From the NCBI GenBank assembly GCA_032358255.1, contig JAULBX010027396.1:1-37527 (forward strand): a DNA stretch of 37,527 nt. Direction: 5' to 3'. Below the pieces are notes generated by a model. It was given only the letters and a program-made list of their open reading frames with translations. It had not been told where the DNA came from and did not search any database. The DNA comes from Heterotrichella gracilis (lineage: Eukaryota > Sar > Xanthophyceae > Tribonematales > Xanthonemataceae). Positions 11,603-23,540 of this stretch are shown here, one piece after another (within the stretch, counting starts at the first letter, position 1; every line of letters starts with the position of its first letter). A program made the translations under genes and the position numbers.

Positions 11603-13282
11603 GGTTACTAGGGTTCAGGTGCACAGCAGGGGGCGCATGGGGGCGGGTGCAGAGGGGCGCAAAGGGGCGCAGAGGGGAACGAGACAGGGCATACGACCTG
11701 CTGCTGCTATTCGGCTGCTGTCTCGGATGTAGGGCCAGTGGGCAAGGGGGGCGCACGCAACCCAGGTGCAACATCTGCCCGGGCCTCCTTGGACCAGTGG
11801 GCAGGGGGGCGCAGGCAGGGCCAGAGTATGTTGGGGCGCACAGGGGGTGAATGGGTGCGGATGGGGGGGAGACTTGCATGTGACCTACTACTCCCATAGG
11901 AGAAGGTTTGTGGTGTCAGGGGTACAGTAGTATACCAACAGTTAGTATCTTAGTATACTTTTGGTGGAACTGGGCTTCCATTCCGTGTGCACATCGCGTT
12001 TTATTGAGCTGTTGCATCGTTTGGGAGAGGCTGCTGCTATAGTTCCAGCCATTGGGGCAGAGCATGTGCAGTTTGGCCATTGCCATGGCCGCACCCACAT
12101 TGGAAAATACGGTGCACTTTACTCTTTGACAGGAAATTCCAACCCTGCAATGCAGTTTTGTTGCAGAGCACCCATTCGTGGATGGGCCTGTACCCCACTA
12201 GTGGGGCGTGTTTGCGCATTCTTGGTTTTCCGAATGGGTGTCACTTAGCCACGCCAATCAGTAGTTGCCAATGAATGATTTTGACATCTCAGGATGTTTT
12301 GTTGTGGACTCTGTTCCGTGATTCACATTAGAGTACAGACTTCATCATTGCAGTAGCTGACAAATGCCTATGGACAACTGATAAACATGTGCTGTGCTAG
12401 CAGCTGCACAGGCGTACATCCAGCTGCACATGCGTGCATCTTTGCGTGACGCATTGCCAGGGACCCTGTGATGTATGTACGCATAATCAGTATGATCACA
12501 TTGATTGCCAGCAGTGACCGACGCAGAGTTATTTTCATGCGCAATATAATATACATGCATGCTGCAGCTGCTGCTGCAATGTCGTACAGCGTCCGCTAGT
12601 GATGCAGATAATTGCGGTAACTCAATTGTGACACGCAATATTGCAGCTAGCTTGAAGCAAAGTTTGGTGCGTGACTCTCTTAGTCTGCACAGTGACTATA
12701 TATTGTACCATGGTGACCTGGTCCACCCGGCAATGCCAATGGGTGCTTATTTGAATGAGTCAGAAAAAGAAGACAGCTGAAAATATTACTGGTTTTATTT
12801 GCCAGTAGTATGATCCGCAACCAATTATCAACGTATGTTGGAAAGTTGTAAAGATTTATCACAATTGTGAATGAGTTTGACCGTCGTGAGCAGAGTTGGA
12901 TCCAAAGAAAGATTTCTTTCAAGAAACAGCTGAACGCCCCGACACTGAGTTCCACATGCATGCATGTGAGCGTCAAGCATGATAGCAACAGTCTTGAAGT
13001 GATCTCAAAATTTTGCATGTCAGATTATGGGAGCTAGCCTGCCTGCATGGTCCAATGGGTGGCATTGCAACGCTTTATGGGCGCCCTTACTTTATGTGTG
13101 ACATCGGCTCATATATTACCAGTAATTACTTATTGTGCTGCCAAGCCTGTCATGATGTTATATCCTTGGCAAAGCAACAACGCAGTAGCAACGCCCAACA
13201 TCCAACTTAAGTATCACTAAGCAACGTTGGCCGGCGACTACCGTATGGTCATCGATGAGATATGTATATTCCATATATTTCT
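11603..13282. other. Non-coding interval between ERMP1-like gene and paralogue A
   Basis: The first 300 bases are G-rich and probably belong to the ERMP1 3' untranslated region. From about 11900 the composition becomes AT-richer with many CATGCATG motifs. No open frame has recognisable features. The last 90 bases (13190-13282) resemble the sequence beyond the stop of the second paralogue (18340-18395) and are likely 3' untranslated sequence on the minus strand. Confidence 0.5.
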
Positions 13283-16200
13283 TCAGCGCGCAATATAGAA
13301 TGCATACCACCCCTTGCGCGGCGCAGCGCCTTGGTATGCCCCGCCAGCCCTTAGCCCCCCTGCAGCTGTCTTAATGTACCCCTGGGCCTGGTCGTAGTCG
13401 TAGCTGAAGCTGAGGCAGCGGCCATCTGCACCACACGCACGCGCAACATCCTCCACTGTCCCTCGCACCTGAAGAAGAACAAGAAGATAAAGAACAAAGG
13501 AAGGAGACCAACACAGGTGGCAGCCAGGCACGATATCATAGTACACACACAGGGCGTGTTCCACCCTCGCCAACCACCTAAAAAGCATGATTTACAAGGC
13601 ATAGCCTAAAGCATGGCCTTGATAGGCACACCTACCTGGCAGTATGTCTGCCCACCGCAGGGGATGTCGTACCCCTGGATGTCTGTGTCTGCCCAGGGGG
13701 TGAAGCACAGGGAGAGGCCAGCAGGGCAGTACTGGGAAGGGGGGGCGGGACCTGCGCCTGGTGCGAGGGGGTGTGCATTACGCATGCTACTTCATTCCAT
13801 GACGGAACAGATCTATTGGAGGTGTGCCAGTGCGAAGTAACAAGTCAACCTCATGTCATGCATTCTCACTTCATTGAATGCTTTTCTGCGCATATATATC
13901 TGCTCAAGCGCCATTGCGCTCCGCCAGGCATGAGCGCCACACCACCCATCCATTAGTGGGGCACCAACACATGCATGCCACCGCACAAGTGGCACATTAG
14001 CGCTAGTCACTCCCATTTTGTTGTATCAGTCAGCAGGTGTAGTCGGCTGGTGTGACCACTGGGCCTCAAGTGTGCACGCCATATGTGCCCTGATAGGGCG
14101 CCACCTGGCAGCTGGGGAAAGGCGTTGCTCAGAGCTTGTTCCATATGACCAGGCACTGCCAAAAAGAGTGGTACAGCACCTGTACTCCTATGCATCCAAC
14201 ATACCCAGCAGGAGCGGCGTGCTTATAGACAAGCTCGCGGCACAGTGACGCCTGCCCCTCACCGCAGCGTGGTCTGCGCCACAGAGCCGCCAGGTTGTTT
14301 ATTAGCACGCCACTCCTGCTCGGTACGTTGAATCATTTATGGCATGGGGGCACAGATGCTGTACCAATCTGTTTAGCAGTGTCTGGCGAGATGGATCAAG
14401 GCCAACAGCCACTTGGCGCCCTGTCTGGGCACAGCAATGGCCCCATAGCCAGCATGGAGACCCTACTTGGGGTCAACCATGGGCCAATGGCCGAACATTC
14501 GACCTCGCCAGCAACCCCTGCTATGGCACAGCATGCATTGAAACACACAGTGGCTGTGCAATCCGATGCAGTGTACCTGCTTGGGCGCCCGCAGCTGCGC
14601 CAGCTGTTGCGCTTGCATTCCATCCCCCCCCCCGGGACCACGGGTGCTGGGGATCCAGGGGCAGGGGAGGGGGCTGACACGGTGGGGGAGGGTGAAGGAA
14701 GAGGTGAAGCTGGGGAGGGGACCGGCACAGGTGGGGGAGATGAGGGTACCACCGGCGCAGGGGAGGGAACCGGCACAGGGGGAAGCGGAGATGCCACCAC
14801 AGGTGCTGCACCAGCAGGCTGAGGGGATGAGGTTGCATTGAGTGGCGCTGCCCCCCCTGTGCGCGAGGTCTTGCAGATTGCCAGCGCCTGTGCCAGGCCT
14901 GCCGCCACTGCTGGCTGTATGTCTGTGGCGATGGAGGTGGCGGTGCTGTTCACTGCACCTGGGCCAGTGGCGTTGCCTGATGCCTGCAGGAAGCACATAT
15001 GTGCATGCTTGCATAACAGTGCAGCATGGAATTGCCAGGCACCCAGGTATACCATGAAAATAGAGCCCCTTCTGTGCTGCAGTGCATGACTATGGCTAGC
15101 TGCATGGCGTGCATTGCATTTTGGCTGGTGTGCACCTTTCCACTCCCTTGTGCGCGCGCTTCTACCAACACAAGACTATCTTGCTGTAGAGCTTAGTTTC
15201 CATGTGCGCAGCCAGCGCACTCCCCATCTCCCAGCCCCCCACCTGCGCAGTGGCGGCAGCCTGCGCAAACGCCTGCTGCACTGACTGAGCCGCGCTCTGT
15301 GCCGCGGTGCTTCCGTTGCAGGCATTGCCGGTAGCGCTGGCAAACGCTGATGCAAGTGCCGAGGCTGTGGCTTTTGCGCTGGCAGAGGCGCTGCCTGACA
15401 CCTGGCATCCAGCTGCATGTACAACGCAAAGGATTGACAGTGTACACATGTGCCATGGCAATATAAAGCATTGGTTGCCACCTGGTGCGAGCCAGTGACC
15501 CCTCAACTTTGCCTTGTTGATTTACACACGTGACTCACAGTAGTACTACTCAGTTGCCAAGGAGGCATGCACTTTCAATTCATGACCACTGCATGAACAT
15601 TCATTATGTTGAGTACACAGTGTAATCGCCCAAAATAACGATCATAAATATACTTCAATATAAATAAACTTACACCTTAAGTATATTTTTAGATATATAT
15701 ATTGATACAAATAGGTAGGGCATAAATTTCAATTAGCTAGATAGTCACTAGATGTCTATGCAGTGGCACCATTGCAGCCCCGCAGTTGCAAAGGTGCAAG
15801 GGGGGCATGGCATTGTTGTCATCAAACATGGAAGACCCAAAGGATGGGGGCCAGATCCATGGCATGTGCTCGTTCTGCTCAACTGCATTGCATGCAAGGG
15901 TCATGCAGAGGGTTTTCTGGCCCCACCTTGGCTCTGAAGGTTGACTGAGGCTTGTGCGATGGCGGTGGCCACTGCAGTTGCAATTGCCTGCAAGGGGGAG
16001 CAACACAATCAACACCAGGCAGTGCAGGTGATTGCTAGGCGTGCCACTGTATGGCATCCCGATGCTAGGACGCTCATGTAAATGCATTGCACACACATGT
16101 TTAAGCCAGTCTTGCCACTTCCTTCAAACAGGCCATGCAGCGCCCACATGTTGGATACATGTGAAGGAGCGCCCACATGTTCATTTCACACAAACCAACA

Positions 16201-16558
16201 TCCCCACCTTGGCTTGCGCATCCGCCACCGCAGTGCAGGGGATGGCCTGGCAGTCTGCAAACGCGTTGTCAGTGGCTGAAGCAACCGCATCTTGCGCAGA
16301 TGATTGCAACCCGGCAACATATGATGCCACACATTGCGTCAACCGCATGTTGGCCTGCTGGCCCACCACATGGGGACCAGATCCACCCCCTGCCTCCATC
16401 ACACTGTCTGCCAATGGTATGCTGTGGCCAGCCACATGGTGGTGGGGGTGTGCAGGTATAGGTGACATGTACCGAGTGGCGCTAGCTCGTGATGCGCTGC
16501 ATGCATGCCACGTGGCACCGGCACAGAGGGTCAGCAGCAGCAGGGAGGGGAGGCGCAT
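13283..16558 (-). CDS. Secreted Ala-rich protein with Pro-rich linker and PAN/Apple-like C-terminus (paralogue A, frame break in exon 4)
   Basis: No named family was recognised. Minus-strand exons: 16558-16208, 15987-15927, 15412-15243, 14983-14577, 13757-13636, 13468-13283. The start opens a clear signal peptide (MRLPSLLLLTLCAGATWHAC). Ala/Ser/Gln-rich helical repeats with spaced Cys follow across exons 1-4. Exon 4 then carries a PVPSPAP-type proline-rich stretch, probably hydroxylated and glycosylated. The C-terminal part (from YCPAG) has paired Cys, CLSFSYDYDQAQGYIKTA and RKGWYAFY, suggesting a PAN/Apple-like fold. Exon 4 is 407 nt, but phase requires 406: a run of ten C at 14624-14633 is one base too long, and the other frame restores AGAAAGAQAG, matching paralogue B. 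Corrected length would be about 431 aa. An in-frame upstream ATG (16612) exists, but the chosen start fits the signal peptide. Probably a wall or matrix protein. Confidence 0.68.
13469..13635 (-). other. Intron present in paralogue A, absent in paralogue B
   Basis: A 167-base GT-AG intron (GTAGGT donor, TTCTTCAG acceptor) interrupts the codons for C-Q and V in paralogue A. In paralogue B the same codons are contiguous inside exon 5. The first 11 intron bases (GTAGGTGTGCC) are the exact reverse complement of B's exon sequence GGCACACCTAC just upstream of the same junction. Confidence 0.75.
14624..14633 (-). other. Homopolymer frame break in paralogue A
   Basis: Ten consecutive C on the plus strand (ten G in the coding sense). 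A run of nine would keep the proline-rich frame continuous with the C-terminal exon and make the exon phase match. Confidence 0.7.
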
Positions 16559-18395
16559 GGTGGTGGGGATGCGGGTGCCTGGGGATGCTGAGGGCGTGGG
16601 GGTCGGATCCACTTTCCTTCAAGGCTCTGGCTTCAGTTTAGCACCGTCCTTCGAATCAACTTGCTGGGCTCAACCAGCACTAGTGAGCTTCCCTTGTCAG
16701 GGCAACTCTGGGATGGATCCCTGGCTCGTGGCCCGCTCTGTTGTGTTGACAAGTCACCGCCCAGCCCGTTGGCGGCCCAGCTGCAGCTGCCTGTGTGGAT
16801 GTTGCACACTGTGTGAGTTGAAGTTGAAGCTTCCAGAGCCTTCAGTAATGTGGGCTGGTCGGGCCAAGTTAATACTCGGTTCCAAGTGACGGTTGGCAGC
16901 TTGCAATTGTTAGGAGAACAACTTTTCACTGATCAACGAAGTCACAAGGCTTGCCAAACAGGGCTTTACAGGCTTCGTCGATATATGGCAACATTCAACT
17001 ACTTGGAGTTGCCTGGTCCAGACACAGCGCTCTTACTTAAGTCTCCTTGCAAATGCCGAGTTCTTCTGGACTACCGAGTGGCTTCCGACACTCAGAAATT
17101 GCGAGAGTGTACCTGTTTCGCACTGTAGTGGTGGTCACAAACTGACCAATGCTGACTACCAGCCTGTGCTCGCCGTGAAGGCTTTGCAGCAGCACCGCCA
17201 AGCACCTGCCACTTTAGAGAATGGAAGCAAGTTGTGCAGGAGTATGAACCTCAAGTCTCGAATGTCCAGAAATCATTATCATTTACAAAATTGAACAAAT
17301 ATCTATACATATCAATTGATAATTTATAATCAATCACACATGTCAGAATGTCACAGTGATTTATTTTCATCCCATTGGGCCAGGCCAGTCCAAACCACAA
17401 TCTTAAAGAACTCGAGTATACCACTACATTGGCTCTTGCGCTGGCAGTCGCAACGTGCGGCGGCAATGCCATGCAGTGAAGCATACTGTGACAGTGCATT
17501 TAATGTAATTTACATGCCCACTGATTAAGTGGCTACCGGCATACAGCCTGGCAGATTTATCCACAGCTATGCAGTGTGTCTTAGGGCCTACACTTTACAG
17601 GAAGGAAATAATCCGTGAATGGGCAAAGTGATTGCTGCCCTTGGAGGGAACCATGGCTGCCAGCGCCGATCCAGCGGAGCACTGCTTGGATCAGGGGCGT
17701 AGCACACTAGGCTTCCAGCGCATGATTTAGAGTGTGACGGGGCCTGGGCCCCGTCATCATGGTGGTCACTAGTTCCCATGCCAATTTTAATTCATTGGCA
17801 ATTGGTGTAGAGGCTGTTTAGTTTGCATGCATGCAGTTTCATGTGATGCAGTATAGCTGTCAGTAGTACTCTGTCAGTGACTGAGTGATGCGTGTAATAC
17901 TGTTGTGGTTTGCAGCTGTTGCATTGAGCTAGCGCTGGAATGTATTATAACATTTGGTGCTGTTTTTAACTTACTATAATATTTAGACAGCTGAAATTCG
18001 GTTTTACACATGGTGTACAATATTTGAACCTGCAGGTCTGGTCACCAGCTTTGCGCATTTGACGGTTTTACAACAATCTATTTGCAATGCAAAACCTTTC
18101 TACCCAATCGAAAACATATAAATAAATAAATAAATGATGTATGCAAAATAATCATCAATGATCATGATTGGGAAGTTGAGACATCTCAGATAACCTCACA
18201 CCATTACACATTGTGCACAAAGCATGGTCCAACAGATGGCCTCATTGATCTCAACACTTCATGATCATTTTGAGAGTGCTATCCTGCGCCATCTCTGGTT
18301 CATAACTTAGACAAAGCGACAATTTTAAATGTAGTGGCCACGCCCAACGTCCAACTGGGTAAGCAGTAGCAAACATGGTCATTCATAAATACGCT
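16559..18395. other. Non-coding interval between paralogues A and B
   Basis: Sequence from 16559 to about 16760 resembles 21163-21400 upstream of paralogue B, so the duplicated unit included the promoter region. The rest, especially 17250-18360, is AT-rich with short AAATAAATAA tracts near 18117. No coding features were seen. A minus-strand TGTAA (18208-18204), 188 bases after the stop of paralogue B, could be its poly(A) signal, as this motif is used by chlorophycean algae. Confidence 0.5.
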
Positions 18396-21162
18396 TCAGC
18401 GCACGAGGTAGAATGCATTCCATCCCTTGCGCGGCGCAGCACCTTGGTTTGCCCCTCCAGACATCATCTCCCCTGCTGCTGTTTTTATGTACCCATGGGA
18501 CTGGTTGTAGTCATAGCTGAAGCTGATGCAGCGGATATCTTCAGCACACCTGCGCGCAACATCCTCCACCGCCCCTTGCACTTGGCAGTAGGTGTGCCCC
18601 CTGCAGGGTATGTCATATCCCTGGATCTCTGTGTCTGCCAGGGGGGTGAAGCACAAGAAGAGGCCGGCGGGGCAGTACTGCGTAGGGGGGACGGGACCTG
18701 CGCCTGGTCGGAGGAGGGTGTGTGCATCACACATGCCAGTCAGTTGCTTGCCGTAACAGGTCAATGTATGGAATGCATTTATACAGTTGGTGAACGGCAT
18801 TGCGCAGGCATGAGCTGCAGTACACCACACATTCAATCAATAAAGCACAAACCCATGCATCAAACATGCCCGATATGCACATGCACGCTAGTCACTCCTA
18901 CATTGAATGCCTCTTGAGTCACAAGTGGTAGGACCTGGTGGGGAAGGCAACAGTGACCACTGTGTGTCAACTGCAGCAAACAACTACTTGTGAAATGGCA
19001 TGCCGCGCAGTGCAACACACGGTGACAATCCGGTGCAATGTACCTGCTTCGGGGCCAACAGCCGCGCCTGCCGCTGGGGCCGTTGCCTCCGCAGGCGCTG
19101 CAGCAGCAGGTGGGGCGGTAGTAGTTTGAGGAGGGGAGCGCAAAATGAGGGTTACATTGAGTGGCACAGGCCCCTTGATGCGCGAGGGCTTACATATCCC
19201 CAGCGCCTGCGCCAGCGCAGCTGCCACTGCAGGCTGTATGTCTGTGGCAATGAAGGTGGCGGAGCTGTTGACTGCACCTGGGCCGGTGGCGCTGCCTGAA
19301 GCCTGCAGGAAGCACCATGTGTGCAACCTTACGGACTCGAGCAGAATTGAATGACAGTGTAGTTGGTGCAACGTGTCGTTGCTATGCTACGAGGACGTCC
19401 CCACAGGAGTTGCACTACTTTTTTATTTTTGGTTTGAGCTGGTCAGTGCATCAAGAATACATGAGTCGCGCAAAAGTACATGTACAGTGCAGGAGGGATG
19501 ACCTGGAATATGTGCCGATTAATTATTGGCATACTGAATGCCCATGTATACTTAGGCCAAAGCATCTGCATTGGGTACGCAGGAAATCTTGACATATTAT
19601 CTGAATCCTGCACTCTACATGGCATTAAATCCCGGCGCATACACTTGAGTCAGGTGCATTGCGCCCCATCTGCGCCGCGGTACCGTGCATGGCCAAAGCT
19701 AGCTGCATCACCGCTGGTGTCACCGTTGTACTCCCCAAGTCTACATCTCCGTGATTTCTGTCGCTTGTATCTGACATGACGCAAAGCTAACTTGCTGTGT
19801 AGCTTAGATTCCAGCCTCTGCTATTCCCATCTCACGTGAGGTTTGCACAGCTCCCCACCTGCGCAGTGGAGGACGCCTGCGCAAATGCCTCCTGCACTGA
19901 TTGAGCTATGCTCTGTGCTGCGGTGCTTCCATAGCAGGCATTGCCGGTGGCGTTGGCAAACGTTGATGCAAGTGCCAAGGCTGTGGCGTTGGCTCTGGCT
20001 GAGGCGCTGCCTGACACCTGGCACCCAGCTGCATGTGGTTATGGGACTGTCAGTGTGTATGGCAGCTCAAATCAGTGTCTGCCACTTGTGCTGTATGCGT
20101 GCCATGGTGGAACATGTTGAATTCTGTATGTGTGTGTCCGTTCTATACTTGTGACAATGCTTTAGTGTCTCAGCGGAGTCAGCCTCTTTCTAGCATGCAC
20201 TTTTCAATCGATGACCACAGCTATTTTGTTACTTCAAAATAGGCTTAATTTTTATGTATGCCAAGAGTTGTTTAGGATGCTTACATCGCGGTGTAATCAC
20301 CCCAGACATTCATCAAAAATATTATGATAATCTTGAAATGGGCATCAATTTCAATTGGCCATATATATAGAACATTCACCATTCTTGCTCCTTTAAGGTG
20401 GCAAACCCTCTGTTCATAAAAACATGGAAATACCCAAGGGCCAAATGCATCGCAGTGTGCAGTGATCAGCAGGGGCAGCTTCATCGCAAGGATTATGCAG
20501 AGGGTTTCCTAGCCGCACCCTGGCTCTGCAGATTAACGGGGGCTTGTGCAATGGCGGTGGCCACTGCAGTTGCAATTGCCTGCAAAGGGAGAGCAAATAC
20601 ACTCACACCAAGCTGTGCCAATTGAGTGCTAGGAAGAGCGTATAAATACATTGTTCACACACATGGTTTGCCACTGCTTTCAATCAGACCATGCAGCGCC
20701 CCCAACCGCACATGCTTAAAGGGGATACCTGTGAGTGAGCGCACACATGTTCACTTGGCCAGCAGGGTACATGTTTTGGGCAGGGTAGCCCCCTTCCTCA
20801 CCTTGGCTTGAGAATCCACCACTGGTGCGCAGGGATTTTTCCTGGCAGTCTGCAAACGCGGTGTCAGTGGCTGAAGCAACTGCATCCTGCGCAGATGACT
20901 GTGATTCGGCAACCGATGACGCCACGCATTGCGTCAACCTGCGCCGCATGTGGCCCTGCTGACCACCCACACGGGGACCATCTCCGCCCCATGCCTCCAT
21001 ATCACTGCCTGTCAATGGCATATTGTAGCCAGGCACATGATGGTGTGGGTGTGCAGGTAGGTCTGACAGGTGCCATGTGGCGCTAGCGCGTGATGCGCTG
21101 CATGCATGCCACGTGGCAGCCGCACAGAGGGCCAGCAGCAGCAGGCGGGAGCGGAGCCACAT
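18396..21162 (-). CDS. Secreted Ala-rich protein with PAN/Apple-like C-terminus (paralogue B, frame break in exon 1)
   Basis: Tandem paralogue of the gene at 13283-16558, same strand, repeat period about 4.6-5.1 kb. Minus-strand exons: 21162-20802, 20579-20519, 20028-19859, 19302-19044, 18703-18396. Exons 2 and 3 have exactly the same lengths (61 and 170 nt) as in A. Signal peptide MWLRSRLLLLALCAAATWHAC, Ala/Ser-rich Cys-containing repeats, then a short Pro/Ala linker (PPQTTTAPPAAAAPAE) much shorter than in A. The C-terminal domain has YCPAG, RCISFSYDYNQSHGYIKTA and RKGWNAFY. The last exon fuses the two last exons of A. Exon 1 (361 nt) is one base out of phase with exon 2. Relative to A the extra base falls around the T5 run at 20836-20840, after FADCQ. 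So it is either a pseudogene, an assembly indel, or uses a donor I could not identify. Corrected length about 385 aa. Confidence 0.62.
20836..20840 (-). other. Probable frame break in paralogue B exon 1
   Basis: Between GACTGCCAG and the conserved donor GCCAAG/GT, B has 40 bases where A has 39. The five-T run is the simplest place for the extra base. With it, exon 1 no longer joins exon 2 in frame. Confidence 0.55.
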
Positions 21163-22902
21163 GGTGGTGGAATTGTGGGTGCCTGGGGATGCTGAGGGCG
21201 TGGGGACCAGATCCAATGTTCTTCCACGCTCCAAGTCAGTGGCTACCGCTCAGCCGCTGGCACCCCTGGGTCTTGGTGTCACTGCGTTGCGCCGTCAAGG
21301 CAAGCTTGCTTAGCTTGCTGGCCTAGCTGGGCTTGCTTCCTGTCAGGGCAACTCAGAGCCTGGGTTTGACCCCTGCCAGTGGGTCTGTTGTGTTGATAGA
21401 TTCAACTGTCAGTGACAATGTGTGCTGGACTGCCGCAGGACAACCTGCTGTGGCAGGTTGCATGAACTGGCATGCCATTGAAGCACATGGGGATGGGATG
21501 GGAATCATTCCCAACGGTAGAAGCTTCACTGACCAAGCAGGCCAGGCTCTGGATCAAGGTTTCTTAGTAATATCCCGGATAGGGTGAGCATTGGTGCAAG
21601 TGATGGTTGCCAACAAACAAACAACAACTTATACAGCTGTCACGAAGTTCAAACTGCCAAGCTGGCTGCAGGCAAATTTTGAAGTGAGGCAGTACGTACT
21701 TTGCAAAGAGCTCAGCATGGGTCCCAAGCCCCGAGCGGCTCCGCTCAGCTCACTTTGCAAGCTTCCCTTTTCGGAAAGGGAACCGTTACATTAACGGTGC
21801 GGCACAAATTTGAAGGCGGAGTCTAACTTAGGGGCCACTGGCTTGCAACAGGAGACCATGCAAAACGCAGTTCGATTTGTATCATAATGATTGCAGACAC
21901 GGATGCTGAGCGCATGTGAGGTGCAAACCATTCTATGGAAGTTGGAAGTTCCAAGAGCGGCCTGTGAGGTGCAAGTTATTCCAAGAGTTTGCCAGTAAAG
22001 AAAATTGGAGTTCAATTTGAAAAGTAAACACAAATGATTTTAGGGTACTATTTGTGTCGACATACTATATATTTCCCATTTTGGCAGGCAAAGCCCAGTT
22101 CCCTGGGCTGCAGCGCATGATTCATGGCATCGGAAGCAACGTGCCCCAATACTCCATGCCATGGTGGGCGGGGCCCGGGAGCGCTGCATGGCCACTCAGC
22201 CTGAGAGTGTTACTACCACTAACAGATGGGGAGTGGCATGGCCATTGCCAGCATGATCGGGCAAGGTTGGGCACAACGGGTGTGGCTGCTGCATCGTTTT
22301 TGCCAGGAGCCTGGCAGTGTCTCAGAGGCAGGCACTCTAGCTGGCGCAGTTGCTAGCCAAGACAAAAGCCATTGTGCTGCTTTTACATGGACCGGGTCTA
22401 CAAATCCGATGCGGGATGCCACTGGCATGCATGCCGGTGCACTGCAACTGCCCATTGCATTCAGGAGTCAACATAATTGGCAGCCGAGTACAATGCAATG
22501 CACTGCTTCGTTGCATGGACCCCTGTCACCGTTTTGTGCGCTGCCAATTCCATGCCAGATTAAAATGCAATATATGCTCCACTCATTGGCTCAATGCATG
22601 ATGCAGCAGTCCGCTGCCACACACATACCATCGACCCTCGTCGGCATGTTGCACCATTTGAACCGCAAACGGGAGCCAGATATGTGCATGCTCTGCTCTG
22701 TGTCTCTGCTATGCTGCATGGCTGCTTGACATTTGCAAAACAGGCCAATGCCTGAATATGTTATCCTCTAGTGTTTGCCCTCAAAATCCTGCAATGGTTG
22801 CGCACCCATGGCGAGCACAGACCCCGCTGTCCCCGTGCCACAGCCGCGCCCACCTTACTTCCAGCCTAACGCTCGGCTGGAAGCCAACTCCCCCCCCCAG
22901 CT
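21163..22902. other. Non-coding interval
   Basis: The part next to 21163 is the presumed promoter of paralogue B and resembles the region upstream of A. The remainder holds only short unsupported open frames on both strands. The end near 22902 is the 3' flank of the small membrane-protein gene. Confidence 0.5.
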
Positions 22903-23540
22903 TCACTCGATTTCCACCCCCTTAATCTTGACGTTCTTCTCCCTCGCCTGCCGCACCACCTCCTCCTTGAGCTGCCTCAGGAACGCCTCCCTCTCCTCGC
23001 GGCTGCCCTCAATGCGCTCAGCCTCGAGGGCGGTCACCCTGCGGGAGGGAGATGCTGCAGTAGGAATAGGCACCTCTCTGATGGGGCACGTGCGGGGGAG
23101 GAGACACGCAAGTCCAGGCTTTGCAGTTCAAGTACTGTTGTGCAAATGCAGGTGCGCTGCTTGTCATTTGCAATATGCTTGCACTTCTGCTCGGTAGATC
23201 ATGGCGCTGCTTTTGTGGGGCCCAAGTGACTTACTGGTTGTAAAAGCCGGTGCGGATCATGAAAAACTCCATGCCGGCTCCAACCTGAAAATTGGCCCAT
23301 GAGTAGGAGTGTCAGGATTCCATATTGTACTGGCAGTCGGAATATGTCACTCTGATGCAAAAGTACAGGGTGGGGTGTGGTATTCAAGGTTGACCACACT
23401 TTGCAAATGAGAAGCATGTGCAGGCAGAGCTCACAGGCAGCAGCTGCTGGTGCAATTTCCTGTGGAAAGAGTGTCAGTAAGCTTACCAGGAAGCATGACG
23501 CCGACACCTTCGCGTAGAACTGGCACGGCAGGCTCACCAT
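22903..23540 (-). CDS. Small single-pass membrane protein, SMIM4-like (79 aa)
   Basis: Minus-strand exons 23540-23487, 23284-23235 and 23038-22903, with GT-AG borders (GTAAGC and GTAAGT donors) and matching phases. The protein begins MVSLPCQFYAKVSAS, has one hydrophobic stretch around CFLVGAGMEFFMI (residues about 16-28), then GFYNQVTALEAER and a charged helix ending KNVKIKGVEIE. The pattern G-x-G-M-E-F-F-M-I followed by FY resembles the SMIM4 family, small inner mitochondrial membrane proteins linked in animals to complex III assembly. Similar short proteins are, as I recall, common in plants. The resemblance rests on a short motif, so the function is inferred. The gene itself is well supported by phase-consistent exons and a compact reading frame. 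Confidence 0.7.

Noticed and set aside
12345..13018. Several 60-110 residue open frames between the ERMP1-like gene and paralogue A
   Set aside because: AT-rich sequence with no domains, no consistent splice sites and no similarity to neighbouring genes.
13283..21162. The two tandem paralogues as long terminal repeats or a mobile element
   Set aside because: The repeated unit is a spliced gene with signal peptide and promoter region, without terminal repeats, polymerase or transposase sequence.
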